A stretch of DNA of 17,232 bases, taken from contig JAANBB010000660.1 of the NCBI GenBank assembly GCA_014621425.1, positions 1-17,232 on the forward strand, written 5' to 3'. Each line of letters opens with the position of its first letter. Position 1 is the first letter of the stretch. The notes beneath the pieces were generated by a model. That model did no database searches and was not told where the DNA came from. It saw only the letters and a program-made list of their open reading frames with translations. Positions 9,239 through 17,232 of this stretch are shown in pieces. This DNA is from Cylindrodendrum hubeiense. Its lineage: Eukaryota; Ascomycota; Sordariomycetes; Hypocreales; Nectriaceae. The translations under genes and the position numbers were made by a program.

Positions 9239-12212
9239 CTTGATGGTTGAGGTTGGTATTACGGTATTAGTCGTGTATTGTGTAAGAGCGAATGGATCTC
9301 GAGGAGAGAGCGAAGAAAGTCGGGCTTCTAACGAGTGAAGGGAGACTGGACTGGACAAGACAAGCAAGGTTGAGAGAAAAGCCTCCCAAGTCGGGGGCCG
9401 GAGCAGAATTTAAAGGCAACGCTCCAAAGTCCGAGGGCACATCAGGCACACCAGGGGGAAGCCAGAGTCAACGGACCCAGGGCGGGCAGCGGAAGCGTGC
9501 CAAGTCTGCCCGGTCCATCGGGGGGCCTAGAGTGCAGACGACCCGGCTTGATTAGGCCGCTGGCCACGAGCTTGCTTTTCCTACTCTATGCGAGGAGCCA
9601 CTGGAGCATCGGGTAGGGGTGCGGTGCCACAGTGGGCGCGACATGGCCGATCGGCCGTGATGGGTGTCTGGGGAAGCCCGCAGGCCTCAATTTTAAATTT
9701 GCAAGCCATGATCCAGCAGGCTAATTTGCCGTCCTGGCACGCCTAGAAGCCAGGCACGCACTGGCCTTGACCAAACGGGGAACCGCCTGGATCAGCTGGA
9801 CGCCCTGCAATTCCGGCTTGACGCAGATGGTGCTGTTTTTATTATTATTTCTCTTCCGCGGCGAATTCTGTTGGTCGTCAAACTTCGCACAGTGGTGGTG
9901 GTGGTGGTGGTGGCTTTTGGTGTCGACTCTGGCTGAGTTGGCTGAGTTGTTCTATGAGCGAGGGTGTCTTCGGATCCACGCCGTGGAGCTGTAGCCATGA
10001 ACCGTCCAGTCATCTCATCCACCAATCCCATCAACTTCGCCCCAAAGCTCGTGTTGTTCGGCCACCATCCCACCCTCCAAAACGTAGTTCAGGCATAGCA
10101 CTGTAGATAACCTGCTGCATCTCCCAGTTATGTGCGTGTGTGTACAAACTGGCCATGCTCGTTGTGTCGCCATGACGTTCCTCATGGAAGCTCGGCGCCT
10201 ACCCGCCGACACTAGTCTCGGATCCCTCACACTCGATTGGAGTGCTATGGAAGCACTGTTTCAGGGGGTGGCCGCGGGCCAGACAATATCACCTCGAGGG
10301 GGGCAGTGGAGAGTAGCTGGAATCTCGCTAGGTATCCGGCCAGAGCCTCCGTGCGCAACCCAAATCCCATCAACAAACAAACTGGTACCTGACGATGTAC
10401 TTTTCCGGCGCCATCGTCAAGACATAGGCGGGGGATCTACGCCTTACCCGTGGAAGGCGAAGGGGTAACAAAGTCGAATTTCCCCGGGTAGGTAGGCCAG
10501 GCCTTGGTCGACCGAGCAAGCCCTCCCCTTGCACAACAGCCGGTAAGCGGCAGTTCGCATTTTGGTGTGGGTAAAAAGCTGTCTGGCAACTCGCATCATG
10601 GTTGTCCAGGTCGACCGCCACTCAACAAACCAACCGGGCATGAAGCAAACCAAACGACCCAGTGCAAAGTTTGCCGACCTCCACCAGCCAACCCAGCTCC
10701 GGGTCACGTCGGCCGCAGGTGGCGCGTCTCGCAGCGCGTGTTCAACGCTGTGTGGGTGGGTGAAGACTCCTGCTTGTTGTGGCCTGTAACGCCGCCCAGG
10801 TTTAGTTGACCATTTATCCATCCGGCCTTTCGTTGTGCTTGCATGAATACGAGACTAGCCCCAGTGACCTCCGATGCCAACCTTGTCAGGCGTCTTGCTA
10901 GACCAGGATCCTAAGGCCAGTGGCCCCTCAGTCGGTGCGCTGAGCTGAAGATAGTTCAGACGACCGAGGACACACGATGGATTCAGGAGAGCAAGGCGCC
11001 CTTGCTTCAAAGCGGTCCCGGCCTCGTCCCAATTGCCCAAGCCACTGTTCTGGCCCTGACAGGCTACTGATGGATGACCCAAAAATGAGCATGAACGACG
11101 CACGGGGGAGAAGCGTGCCATATAGAGGCGGCTTGGCAAGTCACTAAGAAGGAAGAAGGCGCTGTAAAATGAACTGGACAAGAGGACTGGTTCATAAGCC
11201 GAAATGACTCCTCTCAGCTTGAGACTGGGCGCCCGAAGCAGCATACCTTAGATGTGCTGTACTTTTGGACGCCGCAGTACACTGTACAGCGCGTACCTGA
11301 ATCTTGTGCGGCCGATGCTTCAGGGCGGCTTCTCGGCCTCTCCGCTGGCCATTGTCGGCCATGCATGCTTGTGATCGGAGGACTTGGGGGAACAAGCCCA
11401 TAAATTTGCAACGCTGGCAATGCTCGTGGTAGTTCTGACTATTCACAGCTTGCCACCTGCCCCGAGAGCGAGGGGAAAAGATGCAGAGACAGGGAACGCG
11501 GTTGAAAATCCCTGCTTCCTGCCATGGCATCCGTTCACGGGTCTCTTTGCCGTTGCTGGGGCCTGAGCCATGTGCGCTGGGACTGAATCCGCGGAACAGC
11601 CTACGATGCGCTGAGGCTCCACTGAGACTTCGTTTGTGCCTGGGATACCCAGGTACCGCAATTAATGTCCTGCATGTTAAGGTCCATGTCGATTAATAAG
11701 GTTAGCCCAGCAAGGCCGGCATGACCTCACCTGTCCTGGATGAGCTGAGCGAGCGCCCAGTTAGCCTTGGCCGCAGCTGAGTGGCCAGGGGCGGTGCGGC
11801 AGACCCACATGTCCTTCCCGGCTTTGCCAGCTCGTGAAGGAGTGGCTACTGCCCAGCCGCAAGTGGCGGAATTCGGCAGGCTTTGGCCTGCTCCTGACTG
11901 GCTCCTGACTGGCCCTTACTAACTGTGACCAGCTCGGGTCAGCATTGGGCAGGTGCGGCGTTGTGACTGAGCAACTGCCCATTTCCCGCTGCGAGCAGCA
12001 GACAGCTAGAGCCATCACCCGTCTTTGACCCAACCTGACCTGACCCGACTTCAATCTCCGGGACCGATCCGCACCGCCGCCGGGACTCCGAATCTCTCGG
12101 CTCGTCCGACTCGTTCTCGAAATCAGAGACAGGCCAATTTCCTCCGGCGCCCGTCCGCCCGCCCGCGACCGTACCGTCGTCCCCCGGGCGCTTCCCCCCA
12201 GAGGCCCTCACA
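9239..12212. other. Large gene-free interval between divergent genes
   Basis: Nearly 3 kb between the GPI-protein gene (minus) and the methylthioribulose-phosphate dehydratase gene (plus), so it holds both promoters. 9239-9550 is the probable leader and core promoter of the GPI gene, with TTTAAA at 9407-9412. About 12040-12212 is the C-rich leader of the dehydratase gene. In between I see a T/A patch (9836-9851), a GTG microsatellite (9892-9913), two copies of GGCTGAGTT (9931-9948) and two copies of GCTCCTGACTG (11890-11911). Open frames such as 10130-10468 (plus), 10444-10821, 10855-11244 and 11192-11530 (minus) are short, overlap one another and show no domain. No tRNA, 5S or transposon signature seen, and no obvious shift to the A/T richness expected of RIP-mutated repeats. 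Confidence 0.6.
9892..9913. repeat. GTG trinucleotide microsatellite
   Basis: Seven GTG units plus one G, in non-coding sequence upstream of the GPI-protein gene. Likely polymorphic in length. Confidence 0.9.
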
Positions 12213-13509
12213 ATGCCTTCCTTCCTCAGTGATAATGACGCACAGCGCGCTACCGGCGACGCCCTCGTCACTTCTGAGGATCCTAACCACCCGGCCAACC
12301 TGATTCCCTCTCTTTGCGCCAAGTTCTGGACTTTGGGATGGGTCACGGGAACTGGAGGCGGTTGCTCTATCCGAGATGAGTACGTTTTTTTTTCTTCCTC
12401 TCGCTTCTCAATCTCGTCTTTTTGGGGTGGCGTTATCACCCCACGTTACTGTTTCCCACCCCTCTCACCACAATGCATGTGACAGACCTCTACATTCATG
12501 GGCGGGCTTTCATTCATTCAACCTTCAAGTGATTGTTGACCCATCACTCCACTCTCACAACTTTTTATCACATTTTATCCTACCAAGTGCGATGGAAGCA
12601 GCCCATTTCACTTTTTCTCATTCATCTTTCCCAAGCATTTATAAGACGGATGTCAATGATGAACTATTGCTACTCGGGCATCATGACTCCTGTTCAGCAC
12701 TCTCATTCCTCCATCTTTCAGCAACTCAACCGCGCATTGTCGTAAGAGGACATTGAATTCACACTCATCGTGGCATAACTCACAATGGCTATCGTCACCC
12801 TACTTACACTTACCCCCTTAGTGACCTCGTCTACATTGCTCCCTCGGGTGTCCAGAAGGAGCTCATGAAGCACACCGACATCTACGTCATGTCTCTCTCC
12901 GCTCAAGACCTCGGGGCCATCCGCCAGAAGCAGCACCCCCGCACGTATTTGCGCTCTCCTCCCTCCTACAAGCCCTCTCAGTGCACGCCGCTCTTCCTCG
13001 CTGCCTTCACCCGGCGCGGGGCCGGCTGCTGCATCCACACCCACTCCCAATGGGCCGTCCTCGTCACCCTCCTGCTTGAGGCCCAGGGCCCCGGCAAGGA
13101 CAAGGTCTTTGAGATCAACAACCTCGAGCAGATCAAGGGCTTTGGCCGCGGCATGGCCAAGGTCGGCAACCTGGGATACCATGACACTCTTCGCATCCCC
13201 GTCATCGAGAACACCCCTCATGAGGAGGATCTCACCGAGTATCTCGAGGAGGCCATGGACAAGTACCCAGACGCCTACGCCGTCTTAGTGCGGAGACATG
13301 GTGTCTACGTCTGGGGTGACAATGTCCACAAGGCCAAGACTCAGTGCGAGAGGTAAGCTGTCACAGTCTCGCCAAATCTTAAATAAATAGACCCTCGTTG
13401 ACTAACACATGACAGCTTGGACTATCTCTTCCAGTTGGCCGTTGAGATGAAGAAGCTCGGCCTCCCGTGGATCACCGAAATCACCCAGATCGCTCCCCAG
13501 CGAACCTAG
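12213..13509 (+). CDS. MDE1: Methylthioribulose-1-phosphate dehydratase (methionine salvage)
   Basis: Three exons, 12213-12379, 12822-13352 and 13416-13509, giving 263 aa. It is a class II aldolase-fold zinc enzyme that dehydrates 5-methylthioribulose-1-phosphate in the cytosolic salvage of methylthioadenosine to methionine. Visible motifs: [16 protein letters not shown] near the N-terminus; [16 protein letters not shown]; zinc-ligand histidines H128 and H130 in [10 protein letters not shown]215 in RRHGVYVWG; and E158 in LEQIKG, where the family has its catalytic Glu. The ATG context CTCACAATGCC is good and a C-rich leader precedes it. Intron 2 (63 nt) is typical, with an ACTAAC branch. Intron 1 is 442 nt (GTACGT to CCTTAG), far longer than the others here, but the protein is contiguous only when all of it is removed. 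The 3' end faces SEC20, 202 bp away. MDE1 is the yeast name; bacteria use mtnB. Confidence 0.95.
12380..12821 (+). other. 442-nt first intron of the dehydratase gene, with hairpin
   Basis: Bounded by GTACGT and CTTAG; joining the flanks gives [14 protein letters not shown], as the family requires. Inside is a perfect 7-bp inverted repeat, TGGGGTG (12423-12429) and CACCCCA (12437-12443), with a 7-nt loop. Cryptic splice sites are also present: CATGTGACAG near 12484, TTTCAG near 12721 and GTAAGA near 12742. The other introns in the window are 49-203 nt. Confidence 0.8.
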
Positions 13510-13711
13510 TCACAAGACATGAGCATCATTCTCAACTGCTCCAAGGAACCATTTAGGTGCCTCTTTCAACAAGACTTTGATTTTTTTTTTCTCGTAGAAG
13601 GGTGGGTAAGCAATAGTCAAATATCACGGAGTTTATGGCGGATCAGGCATGATGCTGGTGAACATATTTGGAACTGGCCATGGCCGTTGAATCTTTTAAG
13701 TCGTCTCTACC

Positions 13712-14945
13712 TCAGAGTTCGTCCTTCGGCCGTCCTTCCTCCACCACCCCCTCAGTGTCTTCCCACATCCTCTTCTTGGTGTTGCGGGCCTCATCCACTA
13801 CACCCTCCTTCTCCTCGGGGATGTTGCCGAGCCCCTCAGCCTTGTTGACAGCATCCACGATCTTTTCTACGTCCTCCAGCACAGACTCTGAGTCTGTAGT
13901 CTCCTCGCCCACTTTTGCCGTAGGTAGATCCTTGTTCGGCAGCCCTTCCACTGTGATCTCTTGGTTCTCTTGTCCCACGTCGACTTTGCCAGACTCCCCC
14001 GGCACCGAACGCATCACCGCACCACCAACCTTGACACCCGTGCCAAACAGCATCCGTGCAGGTAGCCAGACGAGCCACCACAGCGGCCCGTAGAGAATCC
14101 TCCGGAAGAGGAGCCACGCGCCCGTAACCATGAGCATGTACATGGCCGTCTGGAGGTACCACGTATCACTCTTCTGTGACCGCAACAGCGTGCCAAGCAG
14201 GTCCTTGGAGCTTGCCAGCATGCTATCTAGGTCACCATACGACTCGTTGAGCTGCTTAAGCGCGGCCGACGATTCGGTCAGCGTCTGATGAGCGTACTCG
14301 CTGCGCTCCAGCTCCGCGGCGATGAGGTCGTGCGTTCGGCGCAGGGCGCTGGTCACGTTGGTGCTGGCGCCGACGATCTGCTGGTCATCCTCGGTGAGAC
14401 TCGACTGCTGGTGCTGCTGGGATAGCTGGCGTGTGGGGTCGCGGGCGACGACGGGGGCCTTTTCTTCGCCGGGGAGAGGGGAGCTGGTTCCAGATGCAGA
14501 CTGCGAGTAGGACCGGACGAGGAGCTCTCGTTCCAGCCTCTGCGCTTGCACCAGGCTATTCTTCGCTGACAATCGGGCTTTACGAAAAGATAGACGACAG
14601 CTGCAACTCTGTCAGAAGACGAAATCCCAGTTGTTCAGTATCACCATACCTTGCCAGTTCCTTTCCTATCTTCTCGGCACCCTCCCTCAGTCGCTCCTTA
14701 TCATGCTCGGCCCCGCGAAAATATTCCACCTCCTCTTGCAAGAGCTCCTGGTCTTCCTCTCCGTCTCGCAGCGCTTGCGTAATCTCCGCGCCGAGTTCGC
14801 CGCTTACGCTGTTCTCCTCGTCGGTGGTGAGGGGCACGGAGCCGGGGTCGAACTTTAGGGTCGCGAGTCGGTCGATGAGCTCCTTGAGCTGGGTCGTCGT
14901 CTCCTGCAGAGCTGTCAGGCGCTCTTGGAGGCCTTCGAAAGACAT
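13712..14945 (-). CDS. SEC20: Sec20-family SNARE with C-terminal KDEL
   Basis: Two exons, 14945-14650 and 14600-13712, with a 49-nt intron (GTATGG, ACTGAA branch, GTTGCAG); 394 aa. The junction gives ELASCRLSFRKARL, matching the FRKA motif of Sec20 proteins. Sec20 is the Qb-type SNARE of the ER target complex (with Ufe1, Use1 and Sec22), receiving COPI vesicles from the Golgi. The N-terminal half is helical and charged, with probable coiled coil (residues about 1-100). The SNARE-like region is about 170-238, followed by a transmembrane helix (about 246-267) and a second aromatic hydrophobic stretch (about 270-285). An acidic lumenal domain follows and ends in KDEL (391-394); yeast Sec20 ends in HDEL, so an ER-retrieval signal at this position is expected. 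The start is MSFEGLQ at 14945 with A-rich context (AAAAAATG). An in-frame ATG at 15074 would add 43 residues, but I prefer 14945. Confidence 0.92.
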
Positions 14946-15249
14946 TTTTTGGTTGAGAATCGACTTCGTAGACTGAGTGTTAAAAGATGACTCGGGAAGT
15001 CCAGCAGCAAGCTGTTTTAGGCAAGTTCTCGTCTGGAACGCTGTCCCTTTGCGAAACGTGGTCCCGGGCGTCATGACGTTGCGGGTGTTGAATCAGCCCC
15101 GGTATGCCGATATGCACCTACCCGGACCACGCGCTGTCCCCGAAATTTCAGCATCGCGACCAGCTGCCAGCGAGCGACATAGGACGACCTAAACCCCACG
15201 ACTCCACGACCGCCATTGAGTCCCCGCGCGCCGCGCTCCCGCCGTCAAA
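14946..15249. promoter_or_regulatory. Shared bidirectional promoter region, SEC20 and mL53
   Basis: 304 bp separate the ATG of SEC20 (minus) and that of the mL53 gene (plus), so both promoters and leaders must fit here or overlap. A perfect palindrome CGTCATGACG (15069-15078), two outward-facing TGACG half-sites, sits near the middle. No TATA box is obvious for either gene. Confidence 0.55.
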
Positions 15250-15597
15250 ATGATCACCAAATTCATGACCGAGGTCACGGCCAAGTTCAACCCGTTTTCC
15301 ACCTGTGCCAAGCCCGCCCGCCTCTTCTTGACCTTCCTCCCCCCGACTGCTCGCTCCAGCGGAATGGCCATCACCACAACGCTGCTCCCCCGACATTCGA
15401 CGGAACCCAGCTCTCTGCGTGTCAAGTTTAGTACGTTGCACTGCGCTGGATATCATGGTAGGAATGACTGCTAACCGGGCGCAGAGGATGGCAAGGAGCT
15501 GGACTTCAACTGCGAAAAGATCAACATCAAGGGTCTGGTGGAAGAAGTTGACCGTCACTCTCGTCAATTGCAGAAGACGGCCGATCTTACCGACTAA
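15250..15597 (+). CDS. MRPL44: Mitochondrial large-subunit ribosomal protein mL53 (MRPL44 family)
   Basis: Two exons, 15250-15430 and 15485-15597, with a 54-nt intron (GTACGT, GCTAAC branch, GCGCAG); 97 aa. The family forms part of the mitochondrial 54S subunit; yeast MRPL44 is about the same length. The N-terminus MITKFMTEVTAKFNPF, then KPARLFLTFLPP, and the middle SLRVKFKDGKELDF fit this family. The start context GTCAAAATG is good. There is no separate long presequence, as expected of this small protein. It is divergent from SEC20 (304 bp between start codons) and convergent with the pyrophosphatase gene (235 bp between stops). The gene symbol follows yeast; some fungal annotations use mrpl44 or mL53. 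Confidence 0.9.
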
Positions 15598-15832
15598 ATA
15601 CTCTACATTGTACCTATACTCTGCATCGATGGCGTTTTGAGGAAGCGAGGACTACATCAGGGGGCCAATCGGCCAAATGGGACGACATCACAGTCTCTGT
15701 ACAATACAATATGACGGCAATTGATCATTTCTTGAATTTGCCAGGGTCTTCTGTGCCTATGTGCGGGTTTTTACACACTATCTAGCTGCCAGACCTCTCT
15801 GCACTTTCTCATATACGGGCCTGTACGCGCAC

Positions 15833-17090
15833 TTAAGCGGAGGCACCGCTGATGAAGAACCACTTGTCAATGGAGGGGTCAATCTTGGCGGGGATGAGGT
15901 CCTCGTTAGGGGGCAGAGGAGGGAGCTGGCTAGGGTCCACGCGGGAGGGAGACTTCTGGACAGCGGTGTTGGTGCTGCAGGATGTTAGTATAGGCTCGTT
16001 GGGAAGTCGTATTGGGATACTTACAGGGCAATGCCACCAGCGGGGGTCTCGCCAGTGATCAGGCGGCCCCAGGCCTCAGCGCACTCACGGACAACCTCCA
16101 TGGCGTAGCTATTAAATAATAGTCAGTTTCTGATGTCGGCGCGGTACCAATGGATAACTAACCTCTTGTTCTTGCACTCGCCAGTGAAGGCGAACTGGTT
16201 CTCGGGCTTGCCGTCAGGGATCTTGTAGATGCGGAACCACTCATTGGTGGCTCGGAGGAGGCCAGGCAGGTGTCGCTCAACATCCTCAACATCGTTGAGC
16301 TTGGAAGCCAGAGGGTCGTTGATGTCAATGACAATGACCTTCCAGTCGGTCTCCTCCTCATCGAGGAGGGCCATGACACCGAGGACCTTGACCTGCTTCA
16401 CCTGACCAGTGTAGCCGACGAGCTCGCCGATCTCGCAGACATCGAGAGGGTCGTTGTCACCCTTGGCCTTGGTCTCGGGGTGGATGGAGTTGGGGTCCTC
16501 CCAGGTCTACGGAAAGGAGAGTCAGCGGTCTGAGCTTAAGCACGTGTTTGGGTAGGGTTGGGGCGAGACATGGATTGATCATACCTGGGGGAAAGCACCG
16601 TAGTTCCACAGGTAGCCCTTGTGGGGGAAGCAGTTGCGGACGAAGCGAAGCTTGCCCTTCTTGATGTCCTGCTTGATGGGGTTGAGGAGCTCCTCCTTGG
16701 AGATCTGGTTGCGGGGTGGTTAGCAGACTGTTTGTAGTTCATGAGGGGCTGACGTGGCGGGGACATGCCCAACCCCAAGGGAGGGAGGGGCAGGCGGTGG
16801 GGAGCTTGAGTGTCGGAGCTTGATCCAAGACGACGGCGAGGTCGAGCAGAACAATAGCCATGACTGCAAAACAAAAGGAGGACGGGGGGAGGGTGATTGA
16901 AGCTTACCTCCTGCTTAGCATTGGTCCATCGGGGAATCTCAACAACCATGTTGAGGATGGTCTGCTCCGCGTTGGCGTACAGGGGAATATCGTGGAAGGG
17001 CGAGACGGGGATGCCATCCTTCTCGATGTACACGCGGTGCTCGAGGGTGTTGGCAGCCGCAACCTTGCGGATGGTGAAGGGGGAAGCCAT
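15833..17090 (-). CDS. IPP1: Inorganic pyrophosphatase, family I
   Basis: Five exons: 17090-16908, 16704-16585, 16506-16163, 16108-16025 and 15974-15833. Introns are 203, 78, 54 and 50 nt. The product is 290 aa from this ATG, close to yeast Ipp1 (287). It hydrolyses pyrophosphate to two phosphates and so drives biosynthetic reactions forward. All expected active-site residues are visible with an offset of three from yeast: E51 and K59 ([11 protein letters not shown]), R81 (KLRFVRN), Y96 (LWNYGAFP), D118, D120 and D123 (DNDPLD), D150 and D155 ([10 protein letters not shown]). Translation at 17090 gives [10 protein letters not shown], the normal cytosolic start. However, the frame stays open for all 47 codons upstream to the window edge and contains [13 protein letters not shown], which resembles a mitochondrial presequence, so a longer product from an ATG outside the window is possible. 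Confidence 0.96.
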
Positions 17091-17232
17091 GCTGGATGGC
17101 GACTTGGAATTGGACGAGGTGCTCGAGGTGAAGTGACGAGCGATTTGGGCCGTTCGTCGGGAAGAAATTTTGTTGACGGAGGTCGACGTCGAGGCGGCGG
17201 CGGGAGAGTGGGAGGATGGAGGGGGCGGGGTA
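17091..17232 (-). other. Open in-frame extension upstream of the pyrophosphatase ATG
   Basis: Reading upstream from the ATG at 17090 there is no stop and no further ATG before the right edge. The 47 codons encode mostly Ser, Thr, Ala, Pro and Arg with almost no acidic residues, including [20 protein letters not shown] just before the MASPF start. This could be the 5' leader, or the C-terminal part of a mitochondrial targeting sequence. Confidence 0.5.

Noticed and set aside
10444..11530. Overlapping minus-strand open frames of 83-129 codons
   Set aside because: Mutually overlapping, rich in Arg, Trp and Cys, with no recognisable family and no splice pattern joining them.

Overview
This is nuclear DNA of a filamentous ascomycete, most likely a Sordariomycete close to Hypocreales. 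The reasons are short GT-AG introns with fungal branch points (CTAAC or CTGAC) and a strong C preference at third codon positions. The proteins also read as fungal forms: a calnexin, a Sec20 ending in an ER-retrieval tetrapeptide, the mitoribosomal protein mL53, and a serine-rich GPI-anchored surface protein. There is no bacterial, viral or transposon coding signature, no CRISPR array, and I found no tRNA or rRNA gene.

Layout, left to right. 1-1002 (minus): 5' part of an F-box protein gene that runs off the left edge. 1591-3340 (minus): mitochondrial methylmalonate-semialdehyde dehydrogenase, 2 exons. 4891-6810 (minus): calnexin, 4 exons. 8574-9238 (minus): small secreted GPI-anchored protein with four C-x3-C pairs, 2 exons. 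9239-12212: a 3 kb stretch with no convincing gene. 12213-13509 (plus): methylthioribulose-1-phosphate dehydratase, 3 exons and an unusually long first intron. 13712-14945 (minus): SEC20-type SNARE, 2 exons. 15250-15597 (plus): mitochondrial ribosomal protein mL53, 2 exons, head-to-head with SEC20. 15833-17090 (minus): inorganic pyrophosphatase, 5 exons, with an open, presequence-like in-frame region running upstream to the right edge.

The genes do not form one pathway. They are mostly single housekeeping functions: valine/pyrimidine breakdown, ER folding, methionine salvage, Golgi-to-ER fusion, mitochondrial translation and pyrophosphate hydrolysis. Calnexin, Sec20 and the GPI protein all touch the secretory route, but nothing in the sequence shows co-regulation.

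I do not see a new multi-gene system. The points most worth following are the possible mitochondrial isoform of the pyrophosphatase, the twin C-x3-C surface protein, the 442-nt intron with a hairpin in the dehydratase gene, a cluster of three CACGTG sites in the calnexin/GPI intergenic region, and a four-run G tract just upstream of the dehydrogenase start. All splice sites were called by eye from consensus, reading frame and family expectation.
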